DNA of 64,000 nt from Phytoseiulus persimilis (lineage: Eukaryota; Arthropoda; Arachnida; Mesostigmata; Phytoseiidae): the NCBI GenBank assembly GCA_037576195.1, contig CM075103.1, positions 14,694,001 to 14,758,000 on the forward strand, given 5' to 3'. This document shows, one piece after another, positions 37,462 through 49,303 of this stretch. The notes below the pieces were generated by a model. It did no database searches. It was not told the origin of the DNA and was given only the letters and a program-made list of their open reading frames with translations. The stretch's first letter is position 1, and each line of letters starts with the position of its first letter. Position numbers and translations under genes: made by a program.

Positions 37462-37830
37462 ATGGCCCCCGCAGGAGAGCTCAGGAGGGCTGAGCGAAGC
37501 CAGAGAGGCGACGGGAAGCACAAGAAGAGTTTGAACAGCAAGAGGAAAGCATCCTTCGCGAGATACATACGCAAATTACTCAAGCAGATACACCCCCGCT
37601 TCTCGATCTCTCCGCAAGCGATGCCGATCTTAAACACGGTCGTGAATGATATTTATGAGAAAGTCGCTATAGAAGCCTCCCGTTTGTCTCACTCCCATCG
37701 CAAGCCCGAAATCACGGTGAATGAGATTCGCGTAGCGCTGAGAATTCTCCTTCCCGGCGATGTGACCAAGCACATGAACTCGGATGAAACAGGTGCTGTC
37801 ACAGATGATGAGGATCTTTCTGAGGAATAA
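37462..37830 (+). CDS. Divergent histone H2B-like protein (H2B variant)
   Basis: An intronless 122-codon frame with the H2B histone fold. Visible matches to the canonical H2B at 53,875-54,249 are SFARYIRKLLKQIHP, the IS.QAM.ILN..VNDIYEK stretch, EASRLSH, and EIRVALRILLPGDVTKH. The basic N-terminal tail is retained (KHKKSLNSKRKAS) but rewritten. The C-terminus after AVT is acidic, DDEDLSEE, where canonical H2B has KYTSSK, so the lysine ubiquitylated in canonical H2Bs is gone. A TATA box precedes it. No histone stem-loop follows; instead AATAAA overlaps the stop codon, suggesting polyadenylated, replication-independent expression. It lies inside the 153-bp inverted-repeat block, about 0.6 kb before the 45-bp array. 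It could be a germline variant or a decaying duplicate, but the frame is intact. Confidence 0.85.
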   Translation: MAPAGELRRAERSQRGDGKHKKSLNSKRKASFARYIRKLLKQIHPRFSISPQAMPILNTVVNDIYEKVAIEASRLSHSHRKPEITVNEIRVALRILLPGDVTKHMNSDETGAVTDDEDLSEE

Positions 37831-38449
37831 AATTGAATATCCGTTTCCTTCAAAGAGTCTTTCTCCGTGACGAGCAAGAACCACGCAGTATTCCTGAACG
37901 TTGGCTCCTCTGCGACAGGTGCCCGAAACCGAGTTATCTCAAAACCGTTCTTCCGCTACAGTGTTTTTCTCTCAACACTTCTCGATGCGGCTGTGCTCTC
38001 TCGATCCATGGGCCATCTCTCCGAGCCGAGCTGCCCGAACCCCTGCTTGCAAAAGTTACAGGCATTTCCAGATGAATATCCAAGTCAGAACGGGGGATGT
38101 GTCGCGGTCCTCCCGGGGCGGTTGATCAAAACTAGCCTAAACTGGCAGCAAGCTACTTCGAAAACCCCGCTCCGAATCAGAATCGCATTTCTGATCAATG
38201 TGTCCGTGATATCCGCTACTGTACACGACCGAAGAAGATCGGGACCTTGAAGCTCCTGCTCGAGGCATGGTGGAAAACTGAAAAGTCTGTGCCCATCGCG
38301 ACCACAAGACGCCTGCCTGCCATTCCGATCAGCATCGCTTCAAGAGAGGCGTGATTGAAACCAAACAGTGATATTCGCAAGACTCCTCCCGGGACTGTTC
38401 GGTAGCCATTCCAAGTGAATTGGAGTTCCTATCCCGTTCGAAAAGCGTC
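37831..38449. other. Spacer between H2B-like gene and 45-bp array
   Basis: No gene recognised. Two overlapping frames (37,833-38,075 and 37,867-38,250) have no family resemblance. No histone-type 3' hairpin was found here. Confidence 0.5.
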
Positions 38450-41400
38450 ATGGTTTTGGAGGGTATGGTCAGATTGGCTTGCGGAATCACCCCTTCAGAT
38501 TTGGAAAGTAATGCTCAGATTGGCCCCGGAATCACCCCTCCAGAGTTGGAAAGTGATGGTCAGATTGGTCTCGGAATCACCCCTCCAGAGTTGGGAAGTA
38601 ATGCTCAGATTGACCCCGGAATCACCCCTCCAGAGTGAGAAAGTAATGCTCAGATTGACCCCGGAATCACCCCTCCAGAGTTAGAAAGTAATGCTCAGAT
38701 TAACCCCGGAATCACCTCTCCAGAGTTGGAAAGTAATGCTCAGATTGGTTCCGGAATCACCTTTCCAGCTCTTAAAAAGTATGGTCAGACTCATACCGGA
38801 ATCACCGCTCCAGATTCAGGAGAGTATGTTCAGATTGGTCCCGGAATCACCCCTCCAGAGTTGGGAAGTAATGCTCAGATTGACCCCGGAATCACCCCTT
38901 CAGATTTGGAAAGTAATGCTCAGATTGGCCCCGGAATCACCCCTCCAGAGTTAGAAAGTAATGCTCAGATTGACCCCGGAATCACCCCTCCAGAGTTAGA
39001 AAGTAATGCTCAGATTGACCCCGGAATCACCCCTTCAGATTTGGAAAGTAATGCTCAGATTGGCCCCGGAATCACCCCTCCAGAGTTGGAAAGTGATGGT
39101 CAGATTGGTCTCGGGATCACCCCTCCAGATTTGGAAAGTAATGCTCAGATTGACCCCGGAATCACCCCTTCAGATTTGGAAAGTAATGCTCAGATTGGCC
39201 CCGGAATCACCCCTCCAGAGTTAGAAAGTAATGCTCAGATTGACCCCGGAATCACCCCTCCAGAGTTAGAAAGTAATGCTCAGATTAACCCTGGAATCAC
39301 CTCTCCAGAGTTGGAAAGTAATGCTCAGATTGGTTCCGGAATCACCTTTCCAGCTCTTAAAAAGTATGGTCAGACTCATACCGGAATCACCTCTCCAGAT
39401 TCAGGAGAGTATGTTCAGATTGGTCCCGGAATCACCCCTCCAGAGTTGGGAAGTAATGCTCAGATTGACCCCGGAATCACCCCTTCAGATTTGGAAAGTA
39501 ATGCTCAGATTGGCCCCGGAATCACCCCTTCAGAGTTGGAAAGTGATGGTCAGATTGGTCTCGGGATCACCCCTCCAGATTTGGAAAGTAATGCTCAGAT
39601 TGACCCCGGAATCACCCCTTCAGATTTGGAAAGTAATGCTCAGATTGGCCCCGGAATCACCCCTCCAGAGTTAGAAAGTAATGCTCAGATTGACCCCGGA
39701 ATCACCCCTCCAGAGTTAGAAAGTAATGCTCAGATTAACCCCGGAATCACCTCTCCAGAGTTAGAAAGTAATGCTCAGATTGGTTCCGGAATCACCTTTC
39801 CAGCTCTCAAAAAGTATGGTCAGACTCATACCGGAATCACCTCTCCAGATTCAGGAGAGTATGTTCAGATTGGTCCCGGAATCACCCCTCCAGAGTTGGG
39901 AAGTAATGCTCAGATTGACCCCGGAATCACCCCTCCAGAGTTAGAAAGTAATGCTCAGATTGACCCCGGAATCACCCCTCCAGAGTTAGAAAGTAATGCT
40001 CAGATTAACCCCGGAATCACCTCTCCAGAGTTGGAAAGTAATGCTCAGATTGGTTCCGGAATCACCCCTCCAGAGTTAGAAAGTAATGCTCAGATTGACC
40101 CCGGAATCACCCCTCCAGAGTTAGAAAGTAATGCTCAGATTAACCCCGGAATCACCTCTCCAGAGTTGGAAAGTAATGCTCAGATTGGTTCCGGAATCAC
40201 CCCTCCAGAGTCAGAAAGTAATGCTCAGATTGACCCCGGAATCACCCCTCCAGAGTTAGAAAGTAATGCTCAGATTGACCCCGGAATCACCCCTCCAGAG
40301 TTAGAAAGTAATGCTCAGATTGACCCCGGAATCACCCCTCCAGAGTTAGAAAGTAATGCTCAGATTGACCCCGGAATCACCCCTCCAGAGTTAGAAAGTA
40401 ATGCTCAGATTAACCCCGGAATCACCTCTCCAGAGTTAGAAAGTAATGCTCAGATTGGCCCCGGAATCACCTTTCCAGCTCTTAAAAAGTATGGTCAGAC
40501 TCATACCGGAATCACCGCTCCAGATTCAGGAGAGTATGTTCAGATTGGTCCCGGAATCACCCCTCCAGAGTTGGGAAGTAATGCTCAGATTGACCCCGGA
40601 ATCACCCCTTCAGATTTGGAAAGTAATGCTCAGATTGGCCCCGGAATCACCCCTCCAGAGTTAGAAAGTAATGCTCAGATTGACCCCGGAATCACCCCTC
40701 CAGAGTTAGAAAGTAATGCTCAGATTGACCCCGGAATCACCCCTTCAGATTTGGAAAGTAATGCTCAGATTGGCCCCGGAATCACCCCTCCAGAGTTGGA
40801 AAGTGATGGTCAGATTGGTCTCGGGATCACCCCTCCAGATTTGGAAAGTAATGCTCAGATTGACCCCGGAATCACCCCTTCAGATTTGGAAAGTAATGCT
40901 CAGATTGGCCCCGGAATCACCCCTCCAGAGTTAGAAAGTAATGCTCAGATTGACCCCGGAATCACCCCTCCAGAGTTAGAAAGTAATGCTCAGATTAACC
41001 CTGGAATCACCTCTCCAGAGTTGGAAAGTAATGCTCAGATTGGTTCCGGAATCACCTTTCCAGCTCTTAAAAAGTATGGTCAGACTCATACCGGAATCAC
41101 CTCTCCAGATTCAGGAGAGTATGTTCAGATTGGTCCCGGAATCACCCCTCCAGAGTTGGGAAGTAATGCTCAGATTGACCCCGGAATCACCCCTTCAGAT
41201 TTGGAAAGTAATGCTCAGATTGGCCCCGGAATCACCCCTTCAGAGTTGGAAAGTGATGGTCAGATTGGTCTCGGGATCACCCCTCCAGATTTGGAAAGTA
41301 ATGCTCAGATTGACCCCGGAATCACCCCTTCAGATTTGGAAAGTAATGCTCAGATTGGCCCCGGAATCACCCCTCCAGAGTTAGAAAGTAATGCTCAGAT

Positions 41401-44400
41401 TGACCCCGGAATCACCCCTCCAGAGTTAGAAAGTAATGCTCAGATTAACCCCGGAATCACCTCTCCAGAGTTAGAAAGTAATGCTCAGATTGGTTCCGGA
41501 ATCACCTTTCCAGCTCTCAAAAAGTATGGTCAGACTCATACCGGAATCACCTCTCCAGATTCAGGAGAGTATGTTCAGATTGGTCCCGGAATCACCCCTC
41601 CAGAGTTGGGAAGTAATGCTCAGATTGACCCCGGAATCACCCCTCCAGAGTTAGAAAGTAATGCTCAGATTGACCCCGGAATCACCCCTCCAGAGTTAGA
41701 AAGTAATGCTCAGATTAACCCCGGAATCACCTCTCCAGAGTTGGAAAGTAATGCTCAGATTGGTTCCGGAATCACCCCTCCAGAGTTAGAAAGTAATGCT
41801 CAGATTGACCCCGGAATCACCCCTCCAGAGTTAGAAAGTAATGCTCAGATTAACCCCGGAATCACCTCTCCAGAGTTGGAAAGTAATGCTCAGATTGGTT
41901 CCGGAATCACCCCTCCAGAGTCAGAAAGTAATGCTCAGATTGACCCCGGAATCACCCCTCCAGAGTTAGAAAGTAATGCTCAGATTGACCCCGGAATCAT
42001 TCCTCCAGAGTTAGAAAGTAATGCTCAGATTGACCCCGGAATCACCCCTCCAGAGTTAGAAAGTAATGCTCAGATTGACCCCGGAATCACCCCTCCAGAG
42101 TTAGAAAGTAATGCTCAGATTAACCCCGGAATCACCTCTCCAGAGTTAGAAAGTAATGCTCAGATTGGCCCCGGAATCACCCCTCCAGAGTTAGAAAGTA
42201 ATGCTCAGATTGACCCCGGAATCACCCCTCCAGAGTTAGAAAGTAATGCTCAGATTAACCCCGGAATCACCTCTCCAGAGTTGGAAAGTAATGCTCAGAT
42301 TGGTTCCGGAATCACCTTTCCAGCTCTTAAAAAGTATGGTCAGACTCATACCGGAATCACCTCTCCAGATTCAGGAGAGTATGTTCAGATTGGTCCCGGA
42401 ATCACCCCTCCAGAGTTAGAAAGTAATGCTCAGATTGACCCCGGAATCACCCCTCCAGAGTTAGAAAGTAATGCTCAGATTAACCCCGGAATCACCTCTC
42501 CAGAGTTGGAAAGTAATGCTCAGATTGGTTCCGGAATCACCTTTCCAGCTCTTAAAAAGTATGGTCAGACTCATACCGGAATCACCTCTCCAGATTCAGG
42601 AGAGTATGTTCAGATTGGTCCCGGAATCACCCCTCCAGAGTTGGGAAGTAATGCTCAGATTGACCCCGGAATCACCCCTCCAGAGTTAGAAAGTAATGCT
42701 CAGATTAACCCCGGAATCACCTCTCCAGAGTTGGAAAGTAATGCTCAGATTGGTTCCGGAATCACCCCTCCAGAGTTAGAAAGTAATGCTCAGATTGACC
42801 CCGGAATCACCCCTCCAGAGTTAGAAAGTAATGCTCAGATTGACCCCGGAATCACCCCTCCAGAGTTAGAAAGTAATGCTCAGATTGACCCCGGAATCAC
42901 CCCTCCAGAGTTAGAAAGTAATGCTCAGATTAACCCCGGAATCACCTCTCCAGAGTTAGAAAGTAATGCTCAGATTGGTTCCGGAATCACCTTTCCAGCT
43001 CTCAAAAAGTATGGTCAGACTCATACCGGAATCACCTCTCCAGATTCAGGAGAGTATGTTCAGATTGGTCCCGGAATCACCCCTCCAGAGTTGGGAAGTA
43101 ATGCTCAGATTGACCCCGGAATCACCCCTCCAGAGTTAGAAAGTAATGCTCAGATTGACCCCGGAATCACCCCTCCAGAGTTAGAAAGTAATGCTCAGAT
43201 TAACCCCGGAATCACCTCTCCAGAGTTGGAAAGTAATGCTCAGATTGGTTCCGGAATCACCCCTCCAGAGTTAGAAAGTAATGCTCAGATTGACCCCGGA
43301 ATCACCCCTCCAGAGTTAGAAAGTAATGCTCAGATTAACCCCGGAATCACCTCTCCAGAGTTGGAAAGTAATGCTCAGATTGGTTCCGAAATCACCCCTC
43401 CAGAGTTAGAAAGTAATGCTCAGATTGACCCCGGAATCACCCCTCCAGAGTTAGAAAGTAATGCTCAGATTGACCCCGGAATCACCCCTCCAGAGTTAGA
43501 AAGTAATGCTCAGATTGACCCCGGAATCACCCCTCCAGAGTTAGAAAGTAATGCTCAGATTGACCCCGGAATCACCCCTCCAGAGTTAGAAAGTAATGCT
43601 CAGATTAACCCCGGAATCACCTCTCCAGAGTTAGAAAGTAATGCTCAGATTGGCCCCGGAATCACCCCTCCAGAGTTAGAAAGTAATGCTCAGATTGACC
43701 CCGGAATCACCCCTCCAGAGTTAGAAAGTAATGCTCAGATTAACCCCGGAATCACCTCTCCAGAGTTGGAAAGTAATGCTCAGATTGGTTCCGGAATCAC
43801 CTTTCCAGCTCTTAAAAAGTATGGTCAGACTCATACCGGAATCACCTCTCCAGATTCAGGAGAGTATGTTCAGATTGGTCCCGGAATCACCCCTCCAGAG
43901 TTAGAAAGTAATGCTCAGATTGACCCCGGAATCACCCCTCCAGAGTTAGAAAGTAATGCTCAGATTAACCCCGGAATCACCTCTCCAGAGTTGGAAAGTA
44001 ATGCTCAGATTGGTTCCGGAATCACCTTTCCAGCTCTTAAAAAGTATGGTCAGACTCATACCGGAATCACCTCTCCAGATTCAGGAGAGTATGTTCAGAT
44101 TGGTCCCGGAATCACCCCTCCAGAGTTGGGAAGTAATGCTCAGATTGACCCCGGAATCACCCCTCCAGAGTTAGAAAGTAATGCTCAGATTAACCCCGGA
44201 ATCACCTCTCCAGAGTTGGAAAGTAATGCTCAGATTGGTTCCGGAATCACCTTTCCAGCTCTTAAAAAGTATGGTCAGACTCATACCGTATCACCTCTCC
44301 AGATTCAAGAGAGTATGTTCAGATTGGTCCCGGAATCACCCCTCCAGAGTTAGAAAGTAATGCTCAGATTGACCCCGGAATCACCCCTTCAGATTTGGAA

Positions 44401-47400
44401 AGTAATGCTCAGATTGGCCCCGGAATCACCCCTCCAGAGTTAGAAAGTAATGCTCAGATTGACCCCGGAATCACCCCTCCAGAGTTAGAAAGTAATGCTC
44501 AGATTAACCCCGGAATCACCTCTCCAGAGTTGGAAAGTAATGCTCAGATTGGTTCCGGAATCACCTTTCCAGCTCTTAAAAAGTATGGTCAGACTCATAC
44601 CGGAATCACCTCTCCAGATTCAGGAGAGTATGTTCAGATTGGTCCCGGAATCACCCCTCCAGAGTTAGAAAGTAATGCTCAGATTGACCCCGGAATCACC
44701 CCTTCAGAGTTAGAAAGTAATGCTCAGATTAACCCTGGAATCACCTCTCCAGAGTTGGAAAGTAATGCTCAGATTGGTTCCGGAATCACCTTTCCAGAGT
44801 TAGAAAGTAATGCTCAGATTGACCCCGGAATCACCCCTCCAGAGTTAGAAAGTAATGCTCAGATTGACCCCGGAATCACCCCTCCAGAGTTAGAAAGTAA
44901 TGCTCAGATTGACCCCGGAATCACCCCTCCAGAGTTAGAAAGTAATGCTCAGATTAACCCCGGAATCACCTCTCCAGAGTTAGAAAGTAATGCTCAGATT
45001 AACCCCGGAATCACCTCTCCAGAGTTAGAAAGTAATGCTCAGATTAACCCCGGAATCACCCCTCCAGAGTTAGAAAGTAATGCTCAGATTGACCCCGGAA
45101 TCACCCCTCCAGAGTTAGAAAGTAATGCTCAGATTGACCCCGGAATCACCCCTCCAGAGTTAGAAAGTAATGCTCAGATTGACCCCGGAATCACCCCTCC
45201 AGAGTTAGAAAGTAATGCTCAGATTAACCCCGGAATCACCTCTCCAGAGTTAGAAAGTAATGCTCAGATTGGCCCCGGAATCACCCCTCCAGAGTTAGAA
45301 AGTAATGCTCAGATTGACCCCGGAATCACCCCTCCAGAGTTAGAAAGTAATGCTCAGATTGACCCCGGAATCACCCCTCCAGAGTTAGAAAGTAATGCTC
45401 AGATTGACCCCGGAATCACCCCTCCAGAGTTAGAAAGTAATGCTCAGATTGGCCCCGGAATCACCCCTCCAGAGTTAGAAAGTAATGCTCAGATTGACCC
45501 CGGAATCACCCCTCCAGAGTTAGAAAGTAATGCTCAGATTGACCCCGGAATCACCCCTCCAGAGTTAGAAAGTAATGCTCAGATTGACCCCGGAATCACC
45601 CCTCCAGAGTTAGAAAGTAATGCTCAGATTAACCCCGGAATCACCTCTCCAGAGTTAGAAAGTAATGCTCAGATTGGCCCCGGAATCACCCCTCCAGAGT
45701 TAGAAAGTAATGCTCAGATTGACCCCGGAATCACCCCTCCAGAGTTAGAAAGTAATGCTCAGATTAACCCCGGAATCACCTCTCCAGAGTTGGAAAGTAA
45801 TGCTCAGATTGGTTCCGGAATCACCTTTCCAGCTCTTAAAAAGTATGGTCAGACTCATACCGGAATCACCTCTCCAGATTCAGGAGAGTATGTTCAGATT
45901 GGTCCCGGAATCACCCCTCCAGAGTTAGAAAGTAATGCTCAGATTGACCCCGGAATCACCCCTTCAGATTTGGAAAGTAATGCTCAGATTGGCCCCGGAA
46001 TCACCCCTTCAGATTTGGAAAGTAATGCTCAGATTGGCCCCGGAATCACCCCTCCAGAGTTGGGAAGTAATGCTCAGATTGACCCCGGAATCACCCCTCC
46101 AGAGTTAGAAAGTAATGCTCAGATTGACCCCGGAATCACCCCTCCAGAGTTAGAAAGTAATGCTCAGATTGACCCCGGAATCACCCCTCCAGAGTTAGAA
46201 AGTAATGCTCAGATTGACCCCGGAATCACCCCTCCAGAGTTAGAAAGTAATGCTCAGATTAACCCCGGAATCACCTCTCCAGAGTTAGAAAGTAATGCTC
46301 AGATTGGCCCCGGAATCACCCCTCCAGAGTTAGAAAGTAATGCTCAGATTGACCCCGGAATCACCCCTCCAGAGTTAGAAAGTAATGCTCAGATTGACCC
46401 CGGAATCACCCCTCCAGAGTTAGAAAGTAATGCTCAGATTGACCCCGGAATCACCCCTCCAGAGTTAGAAAGTAATGCTCAGATTGGCCCCGGAATCACC
46501 CCTCCAGAGTTAGAAAGTAATGCTCAGATTGACCCCGGAATCACCCCTCCAGAGTTAGAAAGTAATGCTCAGATTGACCCCGGAATCACCCCTCCAGAGT
46601 TAGAAAGTAATGCTCAGATTGACCCCGGAATCACCCCTCCAGAGTTAGAAAGTAATGCTCAGATTAACCCCGGAATCACCTCTCCAGAGTTAGAAAGTAA
46701 TGCTCAGATTGGCCCCGGAATCACCCCTCCAGAGTTAGAAAGTAATGCTCAGATTGACCCCGGAATCACCCCTCCAGAGTTAGAAAGTAATGCTCAGATT
46801 AACCCCGGAATCACCTCTCCAGAGTTGGAAAGTAATGCTCAGATTGGTTCCGGAATCACCTTTCCAGCTCTTAAAAAGTATGGTCAGACTCATACCGGAA
46901 TCACCTCTCCAGATTCAGGAGAGTATGTTCAGATTGGTCCCGGAATCACCCCTCCAGAGTTAGAAAGTAATGCTCAGATTGACCCCGGAATCACCCCTTC
47001 AGATTTGGAAAGTAATGCTCAGATTGGCCCCGGAATCACCCCTTCAGATTTGGAAAGTAATGCTCAGATTGACCCCGGAATCACCCCTCCAGAGTTAGAA
47101 AGTAATGCTCAGATTAACCCCGGAATCACCTCTCCAGAGTTAGAAAGTAATGCTCAGATTAACCCCGGAATCACCTTTCCAGCTCTTAAAAAGTATGGTT
47201 AGACTCATACCGGAATCACCTCTCCAGATTCAGGAGAGTATGTTCAGATTGGCCCCGGGATCACCCCTCCAGATTTGGAAAGTAATGCTCAGATTGACCC
47301 CGGAATCACCCCTTCAGATTTGGAAAGTAATGCTCAGATTGGCCCCGGAATCACCCCTCCAGAGTTAGAAAGTAATGCTCAGATTGACCCCGGAATCACC

Positions 47401-48162
47401 CCTCCAGAGTTAGAAAGTAATGCTCAGATTAACCCCGGAATCACCTCTCCAGAGTTGGAAAGTAATGCTCAGATTGGTTCCGGAATCACCTTTCCAGCTC
47501 TTAAAAAGTATGGTCAGACTCATACCGGAATCACCTCTCCAGATTCAGGAGAGTATGTTCAGATTGGTCCCGGAATCACCCCTCCAGAGTTGGGAAGTAA
47601 TGCTCAGATTGGTCCCGGAATCACCCCTCCAGAGTTGGGAAGTAATGCTCAGATTGACCCCGGAATCACCCCTTCAGATTTGGAAAGTAATGCTCAGATT
47701 GGCCCCGGAATCACCCCTCCAGAGTTGGGAAGTAATGCTCAGATTGACCCCGGAATCACCCCTCCAGAGTTAGAAAGTAATGCTCAGATTAACCCTGGAA
47801 TCACCTCTCCAGAGTTAGAAAGTAATGCTCAGATTGGTCTCGGGATCACCCCTCCAGATTTGGAAAGTAATGCTCAGATTGACCCCGGAATCACCCCTCC
47901 AGAGTTGGGAAGTAATGCTCGGATTGACCCCGGAATCACCCCTTCAGATTTGGAAAGTAATGCTCAGATTGACCCCGGAATCACCCCTCCAGAGTTAGAA
48001 AGTAATGCTCAGATTGGTTCCGGAATCACCTTTCCAGCTCTTAAAAAGTATGGTCAGACTCATACCGGAATCACCTCTCCAGATTCAGGAGAGTATGTTC
48101 AGATTGGTCCCGGAATCACGCTCATGGCTTTCAGAAAAAATGCGGACAAACTGACAGACTAA
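38450..48162 (+). repeat. Giant 45-bp tandem array with near-continuous open frame
   Basis: About 214 tandem 45-bp units. The modal unit encodes ESNAQIDPGITPPEL on the plus strand. Variants change D/N/G/S after QI, PP to SP or PS, and EL to DL. A distinct two-unit insert reads FPALKKYGQTHTGIT then SPDSGEYVQIGPGIT and recurs many times. The frame starts at an ATG at 38,450 (MVLEGMVRLACGITPSDL) and ends after unique codons LMAFRKNADKLTD at TAA 48,160-48,162. It is broken by TGA at 38,636-38,638, a 1-base deletion near 44,288 (ACCGTATCACC instead of ACCGGAATCACC) and TAG at about 47,200-47,202. The longest uninterrupted stretch is about 5.6 kb. No signal peptide or N-glycosylation sequon is seen. 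It may be a coding minisatellite gene now broken (or misassembled), or a satellite whose homogenisation keeps one frame open. Confidence 0.95.
38726..44353 (+). pseudogene. Longest open segment of the array frame
   Basis: Open from just after the first stop to a terminator soon after the 1-base deletion near 44,288. It encodes about 120 copies of the 15-residue unit and then about 20 shifted residues. Listed separately because an automatic gene predictor would probably call it a protein of about 1,870 residues. No non-repeat domain supports a function. Confidence 0.4.
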
Positions 48163-48253
48163 GCCGATTGTATACAGAGCCGTGCGCCGCGCCGTAGATC
48201 CGCCGGCGGGCGGCGTCGCCGACGGTAGGATGGCCCCGCCAGTCGCTGTGCGC

Positions 48254-48406
48254 CTGACCTCGTGATTGAGTGTCACAAGTAGGGGCTCTCAAGAATACAC
48301 GAGTCCGAGTTTGCGACCCCTGGCCACAAAGCTCGTATCATGGTCCCGATAACAGAGCGCAGTTAGACATGCGCGAGAAGCTTCGATCAGCGGACTACGC
48401 CAACGG
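48254..48406 (-). repeat. Right copy of 153-bp inverted repeat
   Basis: Reverse-complement partner of 37,030-37,182. It begins 92 bp after the last codon of the array frame. Together the copies bound an 11.4-kb block. Confidence 0.85.
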
Positions 48407-49303
48407 CATTGTGCGACGTAATTTCCGCTCGCACGATACATCTTAATACTCTTCTCACGAACGTGAACCGGAGTCGAACTGGACCATTGGAGGTCGTCAG
48501 CGATCGCCGTGGCGATCGTCGACGCCGCCTTCTTTTCCGTCCGCCGCCGTCGAAACCCCCTCCGCGCACAGCTCTGATTGTATATAGTGAAAGCAAGAGC
48601 TGGATTGTGTTCTGTGGATAATTTCGGATCCCTGTGATGACTATCCGGAACTCAGCGACGATGGGTTCTGTCGTCCCCGCGGGTTCTCTCCTGTTCACCG
48701 AGTCGATCGTTCCATCGAAACCGAGTATCTCAAATTAGCACGGACCTCTTGGACCGATAGGAGCGTTTCAAGGAAGGACACATTTGGACGACCGCATGGA
48801 GAACGACAGAGCGCCGATCGGAGAACTCTCTCTTACTCGTCGGTCCAGAAATCCGAATTCAAAAATCTGTATCCCTGTGAAACGAAGTTTGCTTGCGCGA
48901 CAGAAGCCCGCTTCGAACGACGCAATCGGGAACGATGTAGGACCCGGCATATCCGAATGATGGCATCTTCGAACGTTTCCATCGTGGTAGTTCCTCAAAG
49001 AACGAGCGGGAGGTACTCTTTTCTTTATAGATCTCCTCTAGCATCGGAACGTGGTCCCGTTTTGTCCAGCCCCCCATTCTCTGCAGAGTTCATTCAAACG
49101 GCAAATTTCTCAGAAACATCGTCGGCAACTCCGGTGGAGTCCGAGAATGAGCGAGACGAGGTCGCTGTTCTCTCAACAGTGACAACGAAGGCGTATGCGG
49201 CGATGCCAGCAGCTCGGAGCTGAGAAATCGCGGGTTTCGTCGACAGGTTTTACTCTGAACCGGGGTTCCCCATTGAGCTGAAATAGTATTCACAAAGGCG
49301 ACC
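48407..49303. other. Intergenic, upstream of the AGC kinase gene
   Basis: No gene recognised. Pyrimidine/CG-rich around 48,480-48,560, otherwise short overlapping frames. It presumably includes the kinase promoter and 5' UTR. Confidence 0.55.

Noticed and set aside
37831..38200. Histone stem-loop after the H2B-like gene
   Set aside because: Looked for a GGCYCTTTTCAGRGCC-type hairpin and found none, supporting polyadenylation instead.
38691..47773. Several additional frames in the array beginning MLRLTPESPLQSWKV
   Set aside because: They are the shifted reading of the same 45-bp units, stopping wherever a unit has GTTAGA; they are shadows of the main frame.
38450..48162. CRISPR-like repeat array
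   Set aside because: Units are contiguous with no unique spacers, and the surrounding genes are eukaryotic with introns; this is a minisatellite.
32241..48406. One composite element spanning the MULE and the inverted-repeat block
   Set aside because: The MULE has its own termini and target duplications and ends 733 bp before the 153-bp repeat; the two structures are independent.
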